Positions 33,920 through 42,459 of a DNA stretch of 64,000 nt are shown here, one piece after another. Where the stretch lies: assembly GCF_050589645.1 (NCBI RefSeq), contig NZ_JBNGOQ010000002.1:310001-374000 (forward strand), read 5' to 3'. The position numbers were made by a program, and so were the translations under genes. The notes under the pieces were generated by a model. That model did no database searches. It saw only the letters and a list, made by a program, of their open reading frames with translations, and was not told the origin of the DNA. Origin of the DNA: JBNGOQ01 sp050589645. GTDB taxonomy: Bacteria; Bacteroidota; Bacteroidia; Flavobacteriales; Flavobacteriaceae. Position 1 is the first letter of the stretch, and every line of letters begins with the position of its first letter.

Positions 33920-34837
33920 ATGAGAACCGGTCCCAAGGTACCCTTGATAATCGCTGCTTTTTTCTCCATTTATGTCATTTGGGGATCTACCTACCTGCTC
34001 AATAAAATTGCAGTAGCGGAATTGCCTCCCTTTATGCTGGCGGGACTGCGCTTTGTAACCGCTGGGGTATTGATCTTTGCCATAGCGGCCCTGATGGGCA
34101 AAAGCCTCCGTATTACCAAAAAACAACTGGGGAATACCATACTTGCCGGTTTTCTTTTCCTAAGTTTCGGAAATGGGGTAGTGGTATGGGCGTTAAAATA
34201 CGTGGATAGTAATTTTGCGGCTTTGGAGATTTCCGCGCAGCCCTTGATTATCCTGTTGATGATGTGGTTGCTACAGGGAAAGAAAATACAGCCCATGTCG
34301 CTCGTAGGTGTGGCCCTGGGCATCTTGGGAATGTACTTATTGATTACCCAGAAAACGGTCATGGCCCAGGAAAACTCGATTTGGGGCATTGCCATGATCT
34401 TTGCGGCCATGTTAGCTTGGGCCTATGGCAGTCTTTTTGTTGGTAAGGCCGATTTTCCCGAGAATTATTTTGTAAACACCGGATACCAGATGTTCACCGG
34501 GGGCCTCATGCTATGCCTCATGAGCAGGGCCTTTGGGGAGCCATGGAGTGATCCTTTGGCCTGGAGCGGACAAACACAATGGGCCATGGTGCTGTTGGTT
34601 ATTTTTGGAAGCATTGTTGCCTTTACCTCCTTCAATTACCTGCTTAAAACGGTCTCACCGGAGAAGGTAGCCACCAATACCTACGTGAATCCCATAGTGG
34701 CCATGTTCCTGGGCTGGTATTTTTTGGATGAACCGATTAGCTTACAATCCATAATCGCTGCGGTAATTTTGCTTACGGGGGTGTATTTTATCAACAGTAA
34801 GAAAAAGGGCGCACTCTTAACGCGTTTCCGCAGATAG
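33920..34837 (+). CDS. EamA/DMT-family transporter
   Basis: A 305-residue inner-membrane protein with ten hydrophobic segments in two EamA repeats: IYVIWGSTYLLNKIAVAELPP at the start and FNYLLKTVSPEKVATNTYVN, VAMFLGWYFLDEPIS in the second half. Family members export amino acids, purines or other metabolites; the substrate is unknown. Preceded by 545 bp of repeat DNA and followed by a Tat-exported isomerase 88 bp on. Confidence 0.9.
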   Translation: MRTGPKVPLIIAAFFSIYVIWGSTYLLNKIAVAELPPFMLAGLRFVTAGVLIFAIAALMGKSLRITKKQLGNTILAGFLFLSFGNGVVVWALKYVDSNFAALEISAQPLIILLMMWLLQGKKIQPMSLVGVALGILGMYLLITQKTVMAQENSIWGIAMIFAAMLAWAYGSLFVGKADFPENYFVNTGYQMFTGGLMLCLMSRAFGEPWSDPLAWSGQTQWAMVLLVIFGSIVAFTSFNYLLKTVSPEKVATNTYVNPIVAMFLGWYFLDEPISLQSIIAAVILLTGVYFINSKKKGALLTRFRR

Positions 34838-34925
34838 CAGATTGGGAAACCAACCCATCGGGGTTATAGGAAATATAAGTTACCTTTATACCTTACATTC
34901 GTTAAACGATAATGCCCTTTGCCCA

Positions 34926-35846
34926 ATGAAAGCATCCAAAACACTTGACAGAAGACGTTTTATTCAACAATCCGGTTTACTGATGTCGGCAGCATTAGTG
35001 CCGTTTTATGGTTTTCCTATGACACGCTCCAAAAAACACAAAAAATATAAAATGGGCCTTCAGCTCTTTACGATACGGGATGCCATGGAGAAAGACCCTG
35101 TCGGCAGCCTCAAGAAAGTAAGGGCCCTGGGATATGAGGACCTGGAGATTTATGGTTATAATGGGGAAGAGGGCAGTTATTATGGCTTTAAGACGGCCGA
35201 TTTCAAAAAAATACTGGAAGATCAGGAGCTAACGACCTCTAGTGGGCATTACGGTCTGCCCGCATTTTTTGACCGACCGGAAGCGGACCTTATGAGATAC
35301 GTGGACCAATGCATTGAAGGCGCCCATGCCCTGGATCAGGACTATATCACCTGGCCTTGGTTGGATCCCAAGTTCAGGAATATTGAGAGCTTCAAACAAC
35401 TCACAGGAAAATTGAATACTATCGGGGAACGGGTGAAGAAAGCCGGTTTGGGTTTTGCCTATCACAACCACGGGTTTGAATTTGAAGACCACAACGGGCA
35501 AATTGGCTACGACATTATTCTTAAGGAAACCGACCCTAATCTGGTAAAACTGCAGTTGGATTGGTATTGGGTGATGCATTCTTCCAAACTACGGCCGGCA
35601 GAATGGATTGTCAAAGACCCGGAACGTTTTGTAATGTGGCACATTAAGGACATGGACAAAGTAACCCGTGATTATTCCGAATTGGGCAATGGTTCCATAG
35701 ATTACACGACCATTTTGCCAGAAGCTGAGCTTAGTGGTTTGGAGTACTACTACCTGGAACAAGGTGGCAATTTTGCCAAAGATTCTATGCAGAGCATAGC
35801 GGATAGCGCTGCCTATTTTAAACAGCACCTACAGAAGTATTTGTAA
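34926..35846 (+). CDS. Tat-exported sugar phosphate isomerase/epimerase family protein
   Basis: A 306-residue xylose-isomerase-like TIM-barrel protein. N terminus MKASKTLDRRRFIQQSGLLM is a twin-arginine leader (RRRF). Barrel motifs include MGLQLFTIRDAM, FAYHNHGFEFED (metal-binding His), QLDWYWVMHS and MWHIKDMDK (metal ligands). Periplasmic members in Bacteroidota act on keto-sugars released from glycosides; substrate here unknown. Start at 34926 begins the leader; the in-frame Met at 34842 would add an unlikely extension. Confidence 0.88.
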   Translation: MKASKTLDRRRFIQQSGLLMSAALVPFYGFPMTRSKKHKKYKMGLQLFTIRDAMEKDPVGSLKKVRALGYEDLEIYGYNGEEGSYYGFKTADFKKILEDQELTTSSGHYGLPAFFDRPEADLMRYVDQCIEGAHALDQDYITWPWLDPKFRNIESFKQLTGKLNTIGERVKKAGLGFAYHNHGFEFEDHNGQIGYDIILKETDPNLVKLQLDWYWVMHSSKLRPAEWIVKDPERFVMWHIKDMDKVTRDYSELGNGSIDYTTILPEAELSGLEYYYLEQGGNFAKDSMQSIADSAAYFKQHLQKYL

Positions 35847-35984
35847 GCGCGTTCTTTCCCGTTGGTATTTTGATCGGTTGCAGATTTAGGACAAAAGGGC
35901 CGTTCTTGGTACCGGTACATCCCCTAGGTGAGACTTTGGTGCTTTGCAACGGGATTGCATGTAATTCTTTTTTATCTTTGTCTT

Positions 35985-36299
35985 GTGAAGTACATCGCCG
36001 TCATATTATCCATCTATTTTTTGGCACTCGGTATTGTACCCTGCAATGATGGGGATGAAAGCGGTAATGATACGGAACTTACCACGATTATTGGTTTCAA
36101 TGGGGACCATGACCACCATGACCATGGGGATCTATGCTCGCCCTTTTGTCAATGCCATTGCTGCCACACCCATAGTGTTACCTTGGACATCGTGGTTTTT
36201 GAACCCATTCAACCCATCATTTTACAGGAACGTTTTGCCTACTTTGACAGTGTGGGCAAGGACATTCAGCTTTCCCTTTTGCATCCCCCTCAAGCATAA
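35985..36299 (+). CDS. Small Cys/His-rich protein at the head of the metal-efflux operon
   Basis: A 104-residue protein starting with a GTG at 35985 (VKYIAVILSIYFLALGIVPC), a signal or membrane anchor. The centre is rich in His, Asp and Cys (GDHDHHDHGDLCSPFCQCHCCHTHS), ideal for binding divalent metal ions. Similar small proteins lie upstream of CzcA-type pumps in many Flavobacteriia. It is 120 bp before the pump and probably delivers or buffers metal in the periplasm. The upstream in-frame start at 35928 is less likely. Confidence 0.65.
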   Translation: MKYIAVILSIYFLALGIVPCNDGDESGNDTELTTIIGFNGDHDHHDHGDLCSPFCQCHCCHTHSVTLDIVVFEPIQPIILQERFAYFDSVGKDIQLSLLHPPQA

Positions 36300-36419
36300 T
36301 ACATTTTTTATAAGGATACCTATGTCCTTTTTTGACCTGCATTAGGTCCAAGCTCATCCCTATGATTCCCACTTTAGGTCGGAATTGTGTTGGAAAGTTT
36401 AACCCTATTAACACGTTTT

Positions 36420-39400
36420 ATGCTTAATACAATAATCAGGTATTCCATAACCCATAAACTGGTTATAGGTCTACTCACTTTTGCCCTAATACTAGTCGGG
36501 GTCTATTCCCTAAAACAGCTTCCTGTTGATGCGGTCCCAGACATCACGAACAATCAGGTACAGGTCATTACTACCTCGCCCACGCTGGCTGCCCAGGAGG
36601 TAGAACGGCTTATTACCTTTCCAGTGGAGATTACTATGGCCACCATTCCAAAGATTGAGGAAATCCGCTCCTTTTCGCGTTTCGGATTGTCCGTGGTGAC
36701 CATTGTTTTTGAAGAAAAAGTAGATGTATACTGGGCACGGCAACAGGTCAACGAACGCTTGGCCGAGGCACAGTCCAAAATCCCCCAAGGTGTCGGCAAA
36801 CCTGGGATAGCCCCGTTGACCACGGGTCTGGGGGAAATCTATCAATATGTAATCACCACAGAAGAAGGTTACGAGAAGGAATACGATGCCACGGAACTGC
36901 GTACCATACAGGATTGGGTGATTCGCAGACAGTTGTTGGGAACCCCTGGCGTGGCCGATGTCAGCAGTTTTGGAGGCTATCTTAAACAATATGAGATTGC
37001 CATTAGACCGGAACGGCTCAATGCCATGAACATTTCCATTTCAGAAATCTTCGATGCCCTGGAGGCCAACAACCAAAATACCGGTGGTGCCTATATCGAG
37101 AAAAACAACAAGGCACTGTTTATCCGTAGCGAAGGGCTGGTGGGTAGTTTGGACGATATCAGGAATATCCTTGTCCGTCAGAACCCCAATGGCATCCCTG
37201 TGCTGGTCAGTGATGTGGCCAAGGTACAGATAGGCAGTGCGGTGCGCTACGGTGCTACTACCCGTAATGGCCAGGGCGAGGTGGTCAGTGCCATAGTGAT
37301 GATGCTCAAAGGAGCCAATTCCGCCGAGGTCATCAAGGATGTCAAGGAAAAAATAGCTGTTATTGGCAAAACCCTGCCCGAAGGGGTGGTAATAGAGCCT
37401 TTTTTGGATCGCACCAAACTGGTGAACAATGCCATCGGAACGGTAACCACTAATCTTGTTGAGGGAGCGCTGATCGTTATCTTCATCTTGTTGTTGCTTT
37501 TAGGGAATTGGCGTGCCGGACTCATAACGGCCTCCGTAATACCTCTGGCGCTACTGTTTGCCTTTAGTATGATGCACCTATTCGGTGTTTCCGCCAATTT
37601 GATGAGCCTCGGGGCGATCGACTTTGGTTTGATCGTGGATGGTGCCGTCATTATCGTGGAAGCCACCTTATTTCATTTAGGGGCCTTAACACTGGGTCGA
37701 AGGCTCAGTCAGGAGGAAATGAATGTGGAAGTCTTTAATGCAGCCAGTAAAATAAGAAATTCGGCCGCTTTCGGGGAAATTATTATCCTTATCGTATACC
37801 TCCCTATCCTGGCCCTGGTAGGCACGGAGGGAAAGATGTTCGGTCCAATGGCCCAAACCGTAAGTTTTGCCATCCTTGGGGCGTTTCTCCTGTCCCTGAC
37901 CTATGTGCCCATGATGTCGGCCCTGGTCCTGAGCAAGAATACGGAACATAAGAAGAACATTTCGGATAGGATTATGACCTTCTTTCACCGATGTTACGAT
38001 CCGCTCATCCATTGGGCCATGGGTACAAAGATTGCAATTTTAGCCGCAACTTTGGCACTCTTCGGGCTTGCCTATCTTGTATTTTCCAACTTGGGGGGCG
38101 AGTTTATCCCCACTCTGGAAGAAGGCGACTTTGCGGTGGAAACCCGGGTAATGACCGGAAGTTCCCTGAACAACACCATAAAAGCCACGACCAAGGCCGA
38201 GGCTATCATACTGGCCCAGTTTCCCGAAGTGCAGCAGGTGGTATCCAAAATAGGTTCAGGGGAAATCCCCACAGATCCCATGCCCCCCGAGGCGGCCGAT
38301 CTGATGATTATACTCAAAGACCGGTCCGACTGGGTGTCGGCCTCCAATAGGGAGGAATTGGCCAATAAAATGGCAGAAGCCCTGGAGGTGATCCCCGGGG
38401 TGACCTTTGGGTTTCAACAGCCCATACAAATGCGGTTCAATGAGTTGATGACCGGCGTTCGCCAGGATGTCGCCATCAAGATCTATGGGGAAGACCTGGA
38501 ACAACTTTCGGCCTATGCGAAGCAAATAGGTTCCATAGCCGGCACCGTTGATGGCGCAGCCGATGTATATGTGGAGGAAGTTACAGGCGTTCCACAAATT
38601 GTCATTGCCTATGATCGCAACCAGTTGGCGATATATGGCCTGGACATAAAATCGGTAAACAAAACAATTCAGGCGGCCTTTGCAGGGGCTTCCACAGGTT
38701 TGGTCTATGAAGGTGAAAAGCAATTTGATTTGGTAGTACGTTTGGAGGGCGGTAGCCGGACCAATCTTTCGGATGTCCAGAACATGACCGTAAATGGCAG
38801 TGGCGGACGGGAAATTCCCTTGCAACAGCTGGCAGAGGTATCCATAAAGGATGGACCCTACCAAATACAGCGCGATAACACCCGTAGACGCATTATCGTC
38901 GCGTTTAACGTCCGAAATCGGGATGTTGAAAGCGTGGTCGATGAAATACGTGGAAAGATCGAGACAACCGTGGATTTGGACCCCGGATATACCATTAGCT
39001 ACGGAGGGCAGTTCGAAAACCTGGTCAAGGCGCGCAAGCGATTGGCCGTTGCCGTTCCCTTGGCCCTGCTGCTCATATTCGTCCTCTTGTATTTCACTTT
39101 TGGCTCGCTTAAACAAGGAGTGTTGATATTTACGGCCATTCCGCTTTCCGCTATTGGCGGCGTATTTGCACTGTGGCTTCGAGACCTGCCTTTTAGTATT
39201 TCGGCCGGGGTTGGTTTTATCGCCCTCTTTGGTGTGTCCGTATTGAATGGAATTGTTTTGATAGCCGAGTTTAACCGATTAAAAAACAGCGGAGTAAACT
39301 CTGTTCTAGAGCGCATTTATCAAGGCACGCGTACGCGTTTGCGGCCGGTTATTATGACCGCTTCCGTGGCTTCCCTGGGATTCTTGCCCATGGCCCTTTC

Positions 39401-40802
39401 CCAGACTTCGGGCGCGGAAGTGCAACGGCCCCTGGCCACTGTGGTCATTGGGGGACTTATGACAGCCACCTTCCTTACCTTGGTGGTATTGCCCATACTG
39501 TATTATTATTTTGAACAAGGAACAAAAATGAAAGTGAACAAAACCCTTGCCTTTATCGGCATAACGCTTTTAACGGGCATTTCCGGGGTGAATGCGCAAA
39601 CTGCCCCACCTAAGGAATACAAGAGCTTAGAGGAGGTCATGGCGGTTGCCCTGGAGCACAATCCCGATCTTAAAGTAGCACAATTGCAGACCGAACGGTT
39701 GCAGGCCCTAAAGGGAGCCAGTATTGATGTGCCAAAGACCAATTTTGGATTGGAATACGGGCAGACCAATAGTGATTTTGACAACGATTCCCGTTTTAAT
39801 GTGAGTCAGACCTTCGCCTTTCCCACGGTCTATGCCCAACAGAACCAGTTGGCAAAGGCCAGGATCAAAAGTGGGCAATTGCAGGAGGTCGTGGTACGGA
39901 ACGAACTGTTTGCTCTAGTGAAATCTGCCTATTACCAACTTTGGTATTTAAAGGACAAGGAGAAATTACTTCAGCGGCAGGACAGCATTTATGAGCGCTT
40001 TGCCTATGCCGCCAATCTCAGATTCAAAACTGGGGAAAGCAATGCGTTGGAACTGGCCACTGCCAATGCAGAACTGGCCGATCTTCAGATTTTGATTCGG
40101 GAGAACATCGCCGAGATGCAAGCGGCACGGCTGCAGCTGCAAAATTTGATGAATGTGGATTTTCCAATTGCTATTTCGGTAGGAAGTTTGGAGACCATAT
40201 CCCAAGTTCTTCCCAAGGAAATTAAGGATTCCACCGCTTTGGAAAGTAATCCACTGGTCGGTTTCTACGAACAGCAATTGGAGGTTGCCAGGCGTGAAAA
40301 GTCGGTTGCCGTGTCCAAGACCCTGCCCGATATTACCCTGGGCTATTTCAACCAGTCATTTAACGGTCCAGGGCAGACCATGTCTGGCGAAAACGTAGTT
40401 TTTGATTCGGGAGATAGATTTACCGGCGTCCTTTTGGGCCTGGCCATTCCGTTATGGGCAAAACCACATTCCGCCAGGATTAAAGCGGCCAAAATCCATA
40501 GTATGGAAAGTGAGGCGAGCTTGCAGGCCATTGAGAATAGGACCTTGACCCGTTTAAAGACCTTAGAAGGGGAACTGGAAAAAAGTAAAGCCAATTTGTT
40601 CGCTTACGAAATCAACGGACTTCCCCAGGCACAGGCGCTCTTGAATCAAGCACAAAGAGGCTTTTCCGCTGGTGCCATTGGGTACATAGAATATGTACAG
40701 GGCCTCAACAGAGCTTTGGGCATACAGCTGAACTATTTAGCCTTTATCAATGCATACAACCAAAAATTCATCGAAATCCAGAATCTAATCGCAATCCAAT
40801 AA
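36420..40802 (+). CDS. CzcA-type heavy-metal RND pump fused to TolC-like outer-membrane channel
   Basis: A 1460-residue fusion. Residues 1-~1036 are an HME-RND proton/metal antiporter; transmembrane helix 4 carries DFGLIVDGAVIIVE, with Asp401, Asp407 and Glu414 matching the proton-relay acids of CzcA (402, 408, 415), so Zn/Co/Cd/Ni is likelier than Cu/Ag. From Met1037 (39528) a TolC/CusC-like channel begins with its own signal-like segment (KTLAFIGITLLTGISGVNAQ) and helical repeats (LQTERLQALKGASIDVPKTN). Joined RND-OMF proteins of this type are known in Bacteroidota, but an AAGG before 39528 makes internal initiation possible. Start taken at 36420; the upstream frame opens at 36387. Confidence 0.92.
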   Translation: MLNTIIRYSITHKLVIGLLTFALILVGVYSLKQLPVDAVPDITNNQVQVITTSPTLAAQEVERLITFPVEITMATIPKIEEIRSFSRFGLSVVTIVFEEKVDVYWARQQVNERLAEAQSKIPQGVGKPGIAPLTTGLGEIYQYVITTEEGYEKEYDATELRTIQDWVIRRQLLGTPGVADVSSFGGYLKQYEIAIRPERLNAMNISISEIFDALEANNQNTGGAYIEKNNKALFIRSEGLVGSLDDIRNILVRQNPNGIPVLVSDVAKVQIGSAVRYGATTRNGQGEVVSAIVMMLKGANSAEVIKDVKEKIAVIGKTLPEGVVIEPFLDRTKLVNNAIGTVTTNLVEGALIVIFILLLLLGNWRAGLITASVIPLALLFAFSMMHLFGVSANLMSLGAIDFGLIVDGAVIIVEATLFHLGALTLGRRLSQEEMNVEVFNAASKIRNSAAFGEIIILIVYLPILALVGTEGKMFGPMAQTVSFAILGAFLLSLTYVPMMSALVLSKNTEHKKNISDRIMTFFHRCYDPLIHWAMGTKIAILAATLALFGLAYLVFSNLGGEFIPTLEEGDFAVETRVMTGSSLNNTIKATTKAEAIILAQFPEVQQVVSKIGSGEIPTDPMPPEAADLMIILKDRSDWVSASNREELANKMAEALEVIPGVTFGFQQPIQMRFNELMTGVRQDVAIKIYGEDLEQLSAYAKQIGSIAGTVDGAADVYVEEVTGVPQIVIAYDRNQLAIYGLDIKSVNKTIQAAFAGASTGLVYEGEKQFDLVVRLEGGSRTNLSDVQNMTVNGSGGREIPLQQLAEVSIKDGPYQIQRDNTRRRIIVAFNVRNRDVESVVDEIRGKIETTVDLDPGYTISYGGQFENLVKARKRLAVAVPLALLLIFVLLYFTFGSLKQGVLIFTAIPLSAIGGVFALWLRDLPFSISAGVGFIALFGVSVLNGIVLIAEFNRLKNSGVNSVLERIYQGTRTRLRPVIMTASVASLGFLPMALSQTSGAEVQRPLATVVIGGLMTATFLTLVVLPILYYYFEQGTKMKVNKTLAFIGITLLTGISGVNAQTAPPKEYKSLEEVMAVALEHNPDLKVAQLQTERLQALKGASIDVPKTNFGLEYGQTNSDFDNDSRFNVSQTFAFPTVYAQQNQLAKARIKSGQLQEVVVRNELFALVKSAYYQLWYLKDKEKLLQRQDSIYERFAYAANLRFKTGESNALELATANAELADLQILIRENIAEMQAARLQLQNLMNVDFPIAISVGSLETISQVLPKEIKDSTALESNPLVGFYEQQLEVARREKSVAVSKTLPDITLGYFNQSFNGPGQTMSGENVVFDSGDRFTGVLLGLAIPLWAKPHSARIKAAKIHSMESEASLQAIENRTLTRLKTLEGELEKSKANLFAYEINGLPQAQALLNQAQRGFSAGAIGYIEYVQGLNRALGIQLNYLAFINAYNQKFIEIQNLIAIQ

Positions 40803-40805
40803 GCA

Positions 40806-41993
40806 ATGAAAACGAAGATATATATTATCGGCATCCTTTCACTAGTGCTATTAGCAACTTCCTGTAAACAGGGAGCGTCCGAATCCAAAATGGAGGAGCA
40901 CCAAGAGAATGAAAACCTAGTAGAACTGACCGAGGCACAGCTTGCGCAGACCGAAATCAAGGTCGGCAAGGCCGAAAAGCGAATCATTGGAAGGGAGCTT
41001 AACGTCAATGGAATGATAGACGTACCTCCCCAGGGCAATATTTCCATAACCGTGCCCTATGGCGGTTTTTTAAAGTATACCAATATGCTGCCTGGGTCCC
41101 GGCTTACCAAGGGCCAATTGATAGCCCGGGTAGAAAACCCGGATTTTATCGAATTTCAAAGGGAATACGTGGAGGCACTGGCACGGAACGAGTATCTGAA
41201 GGCCGATTTTGAGCGTCAGGAGACGCTGAGCAACGAAAACGTAAGCAGTACCAAGGTCTTTCAACGTTCCAAGCAGGAATATTTGACGAACAAGGCCAAT
41301 ATTCAGGCCTTAGAAAGTAAATTGAGGCTGGTGGGCCTAGATCCAAACGCAGTACGGGCTGGCAACTTTTCCGCCGTGGTCAATATCTACTCGCCCATTA
41401 ACGGAGTAGTGCGTGAGGTCTATGTCAACACCGGGAAATATTTTGGTCCGCAGGATGTGCTGATGGATATCACCAATGCCGAAGACCTGCACGTGGAACT
41501 CAAGGTCTACGAGGATGATATACCCCTGATCAAAATTGGACAGCGCATTCGTTTTCGTTTAGCCAATGCACCTGAGGTATGGATGGAAGCCGAAGTGTTT
41601 TTGATCGGCCACAATGTGAGGGATGACCGCTCCATCACCATTCATGGGCACCTCAAGGAAAAAAACGAGGATTTGCTTCCCGGCATCTTTATAAATGCAA
41701 AAGTTGAAGTGGCCACGCAAGAGGTTTATGCCGTTCCCGAGGAAGCGGTAGTGCGGTTTAACGGAAATCATTATATCTTTAAGACTCTGGGGCAGCGCAT
41801 GGAAGCAGGCATGAAGATGCACGATTTTGAAATGACCCCCATTACCTTGGGAACCGAGGAAGACGGTTTTGTGGGAATCGCCTTGGAGGGCGATACCGAG
41901 CAACTGGCCACTATGGATTTGGTAATCGACGACGCCTTTGTGCTTTTGGCCAAGGCAAAAAACAGTGAAGAAGAGGGTGGCCATGGCCATTGA
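40806..41993 (+). CDS. RND efflux periplasmic adaptor (CzcB/CusB type)
   Basis: A 395-residue membrane-fusion lipoprotein (LVLLATSCKQ, Cys19). Barrel-sandwich and lipoyl motifs: GRELNVNGMIDVPPQGNISI, VPYGGFLKYTNMLPGSRLTKGQLIARVENP, a coiled-coil hairpin (FQREYVEALARNEYLKADFE), then VYSPINGVVREVY-like segments, and a beta-barrel to the end. It starts 3 bp after the pump stop, so it is co-translated and links the inner-membrane pump to the channel. C-terminal EEEGGHGH may bind metal. Confidence 0.92.
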   Translation: MKTKIYIIGILSLVLLATSCKQGASESKMEEHQENENLVELTEAQLAQTEIKVGKAEKRIIGRELNVNGMIDVPPQGNISITVPYGGFLKYTNMLPGSRLTKGQLIARVENPDFIEFQREYVEALARNEYLKADFERQETLSNENVSSTKVFQRSKQEYLTNKANIQALESKLRLVGLDPNAVRAGNFSAVVNIYSPINGVVREVYVNTGKYFGPQDVLMDITNAEDLHVELKVYEDDIPLIKIGQRIRFRLANAPEVWMEAEVFLIGHNVRDDRSITIHGHLKEKNEDLLPGIFINAKVEVATQEVYAVPEEAVVRFNGNHYIFKTLGQRMEAGMKMHDFEMTPITLGTEEDGFVGIALEGDTEQLATMDLVIDDAFVLLAKAKNSEEEGGHGH

Positions 41994-42003
41994 TTTAGGT
42001 GTT

Positions 42004-42417
42004 ATGAACGAAATAGAAAAAGTACTGGAAGAAAGAAAGATACGCCCTACCGCTATGCGGTTGCTTATTTACAAGTTTATGGCGCAAAAGGAAGTGGCCA
42101 TGGCGCTGACCGATATTGAAAATGCCTTTACCCAAGCGGATAGGACCACCTTGTACCGTACCCTTAAAACTTTTGAACAATATGGGGTTGTGCACCAAAT
42201 AGATGATGGTACCGGGGTGGCCAAATACGCACTGTGCGAACCCGGCTGCAATTGTGAGATCGCACAGGACCTTCACTTGCACTTTCATTGCAACCATTGC
42301 CATGAGACCTCATGTTTAACGACACATAAGATACCGCAGATCAATCTGCCCGAAGGATATCTCGCAGAGGATGTAAATTTGGTAGTAACGGGAATATGCG
42401 AGAAATGTAGCGGATAA
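42004..42417 (+). CDS. Fur-family metal-dependent regulator
   Basis: A 137-residue winged-helix regulator: IRPTAMRLLIYKFM helix region, LTDIENAFTQADRTTLYRTLKTFEQYG (DNA-recognition helix with TLYR) and a metal-binding dimerisation domain with His/Cys clusters (LHLHFHCNHCHETSCL, CEKCSG). Start set at 42004; an earlier Met at 41983 is possible and would overlap czcB. Encoded inside the metal operon, it may be a Zn- or other metal-sensing repressor of the same operon; which metal is not decidable. Confidence 0.85.
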   Translation: MNEIEKVLEERKIRPTAMRLLIYKFMAQKEVAMALTDIENAFTQADRTTLYRTLKTFEQYGVVHQIDDGTGVAKYALCEPGCNCEIAQDLHLHFHCNHCHETSCLTTHKIPQINLPEGYLAEDVNLVVTGICEKCSG

Positions 42418-42459
42418 AATGCACTTCTGTTGCACGCCTTTTATCAGGATATTGGACCC

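Noticed and set aside
36034..36345. 103-codon frame overlapping the Cys/His-rich protein
   Set aside because: It overlaps the more plausible metal-binding frame and lacks a signal or motif.
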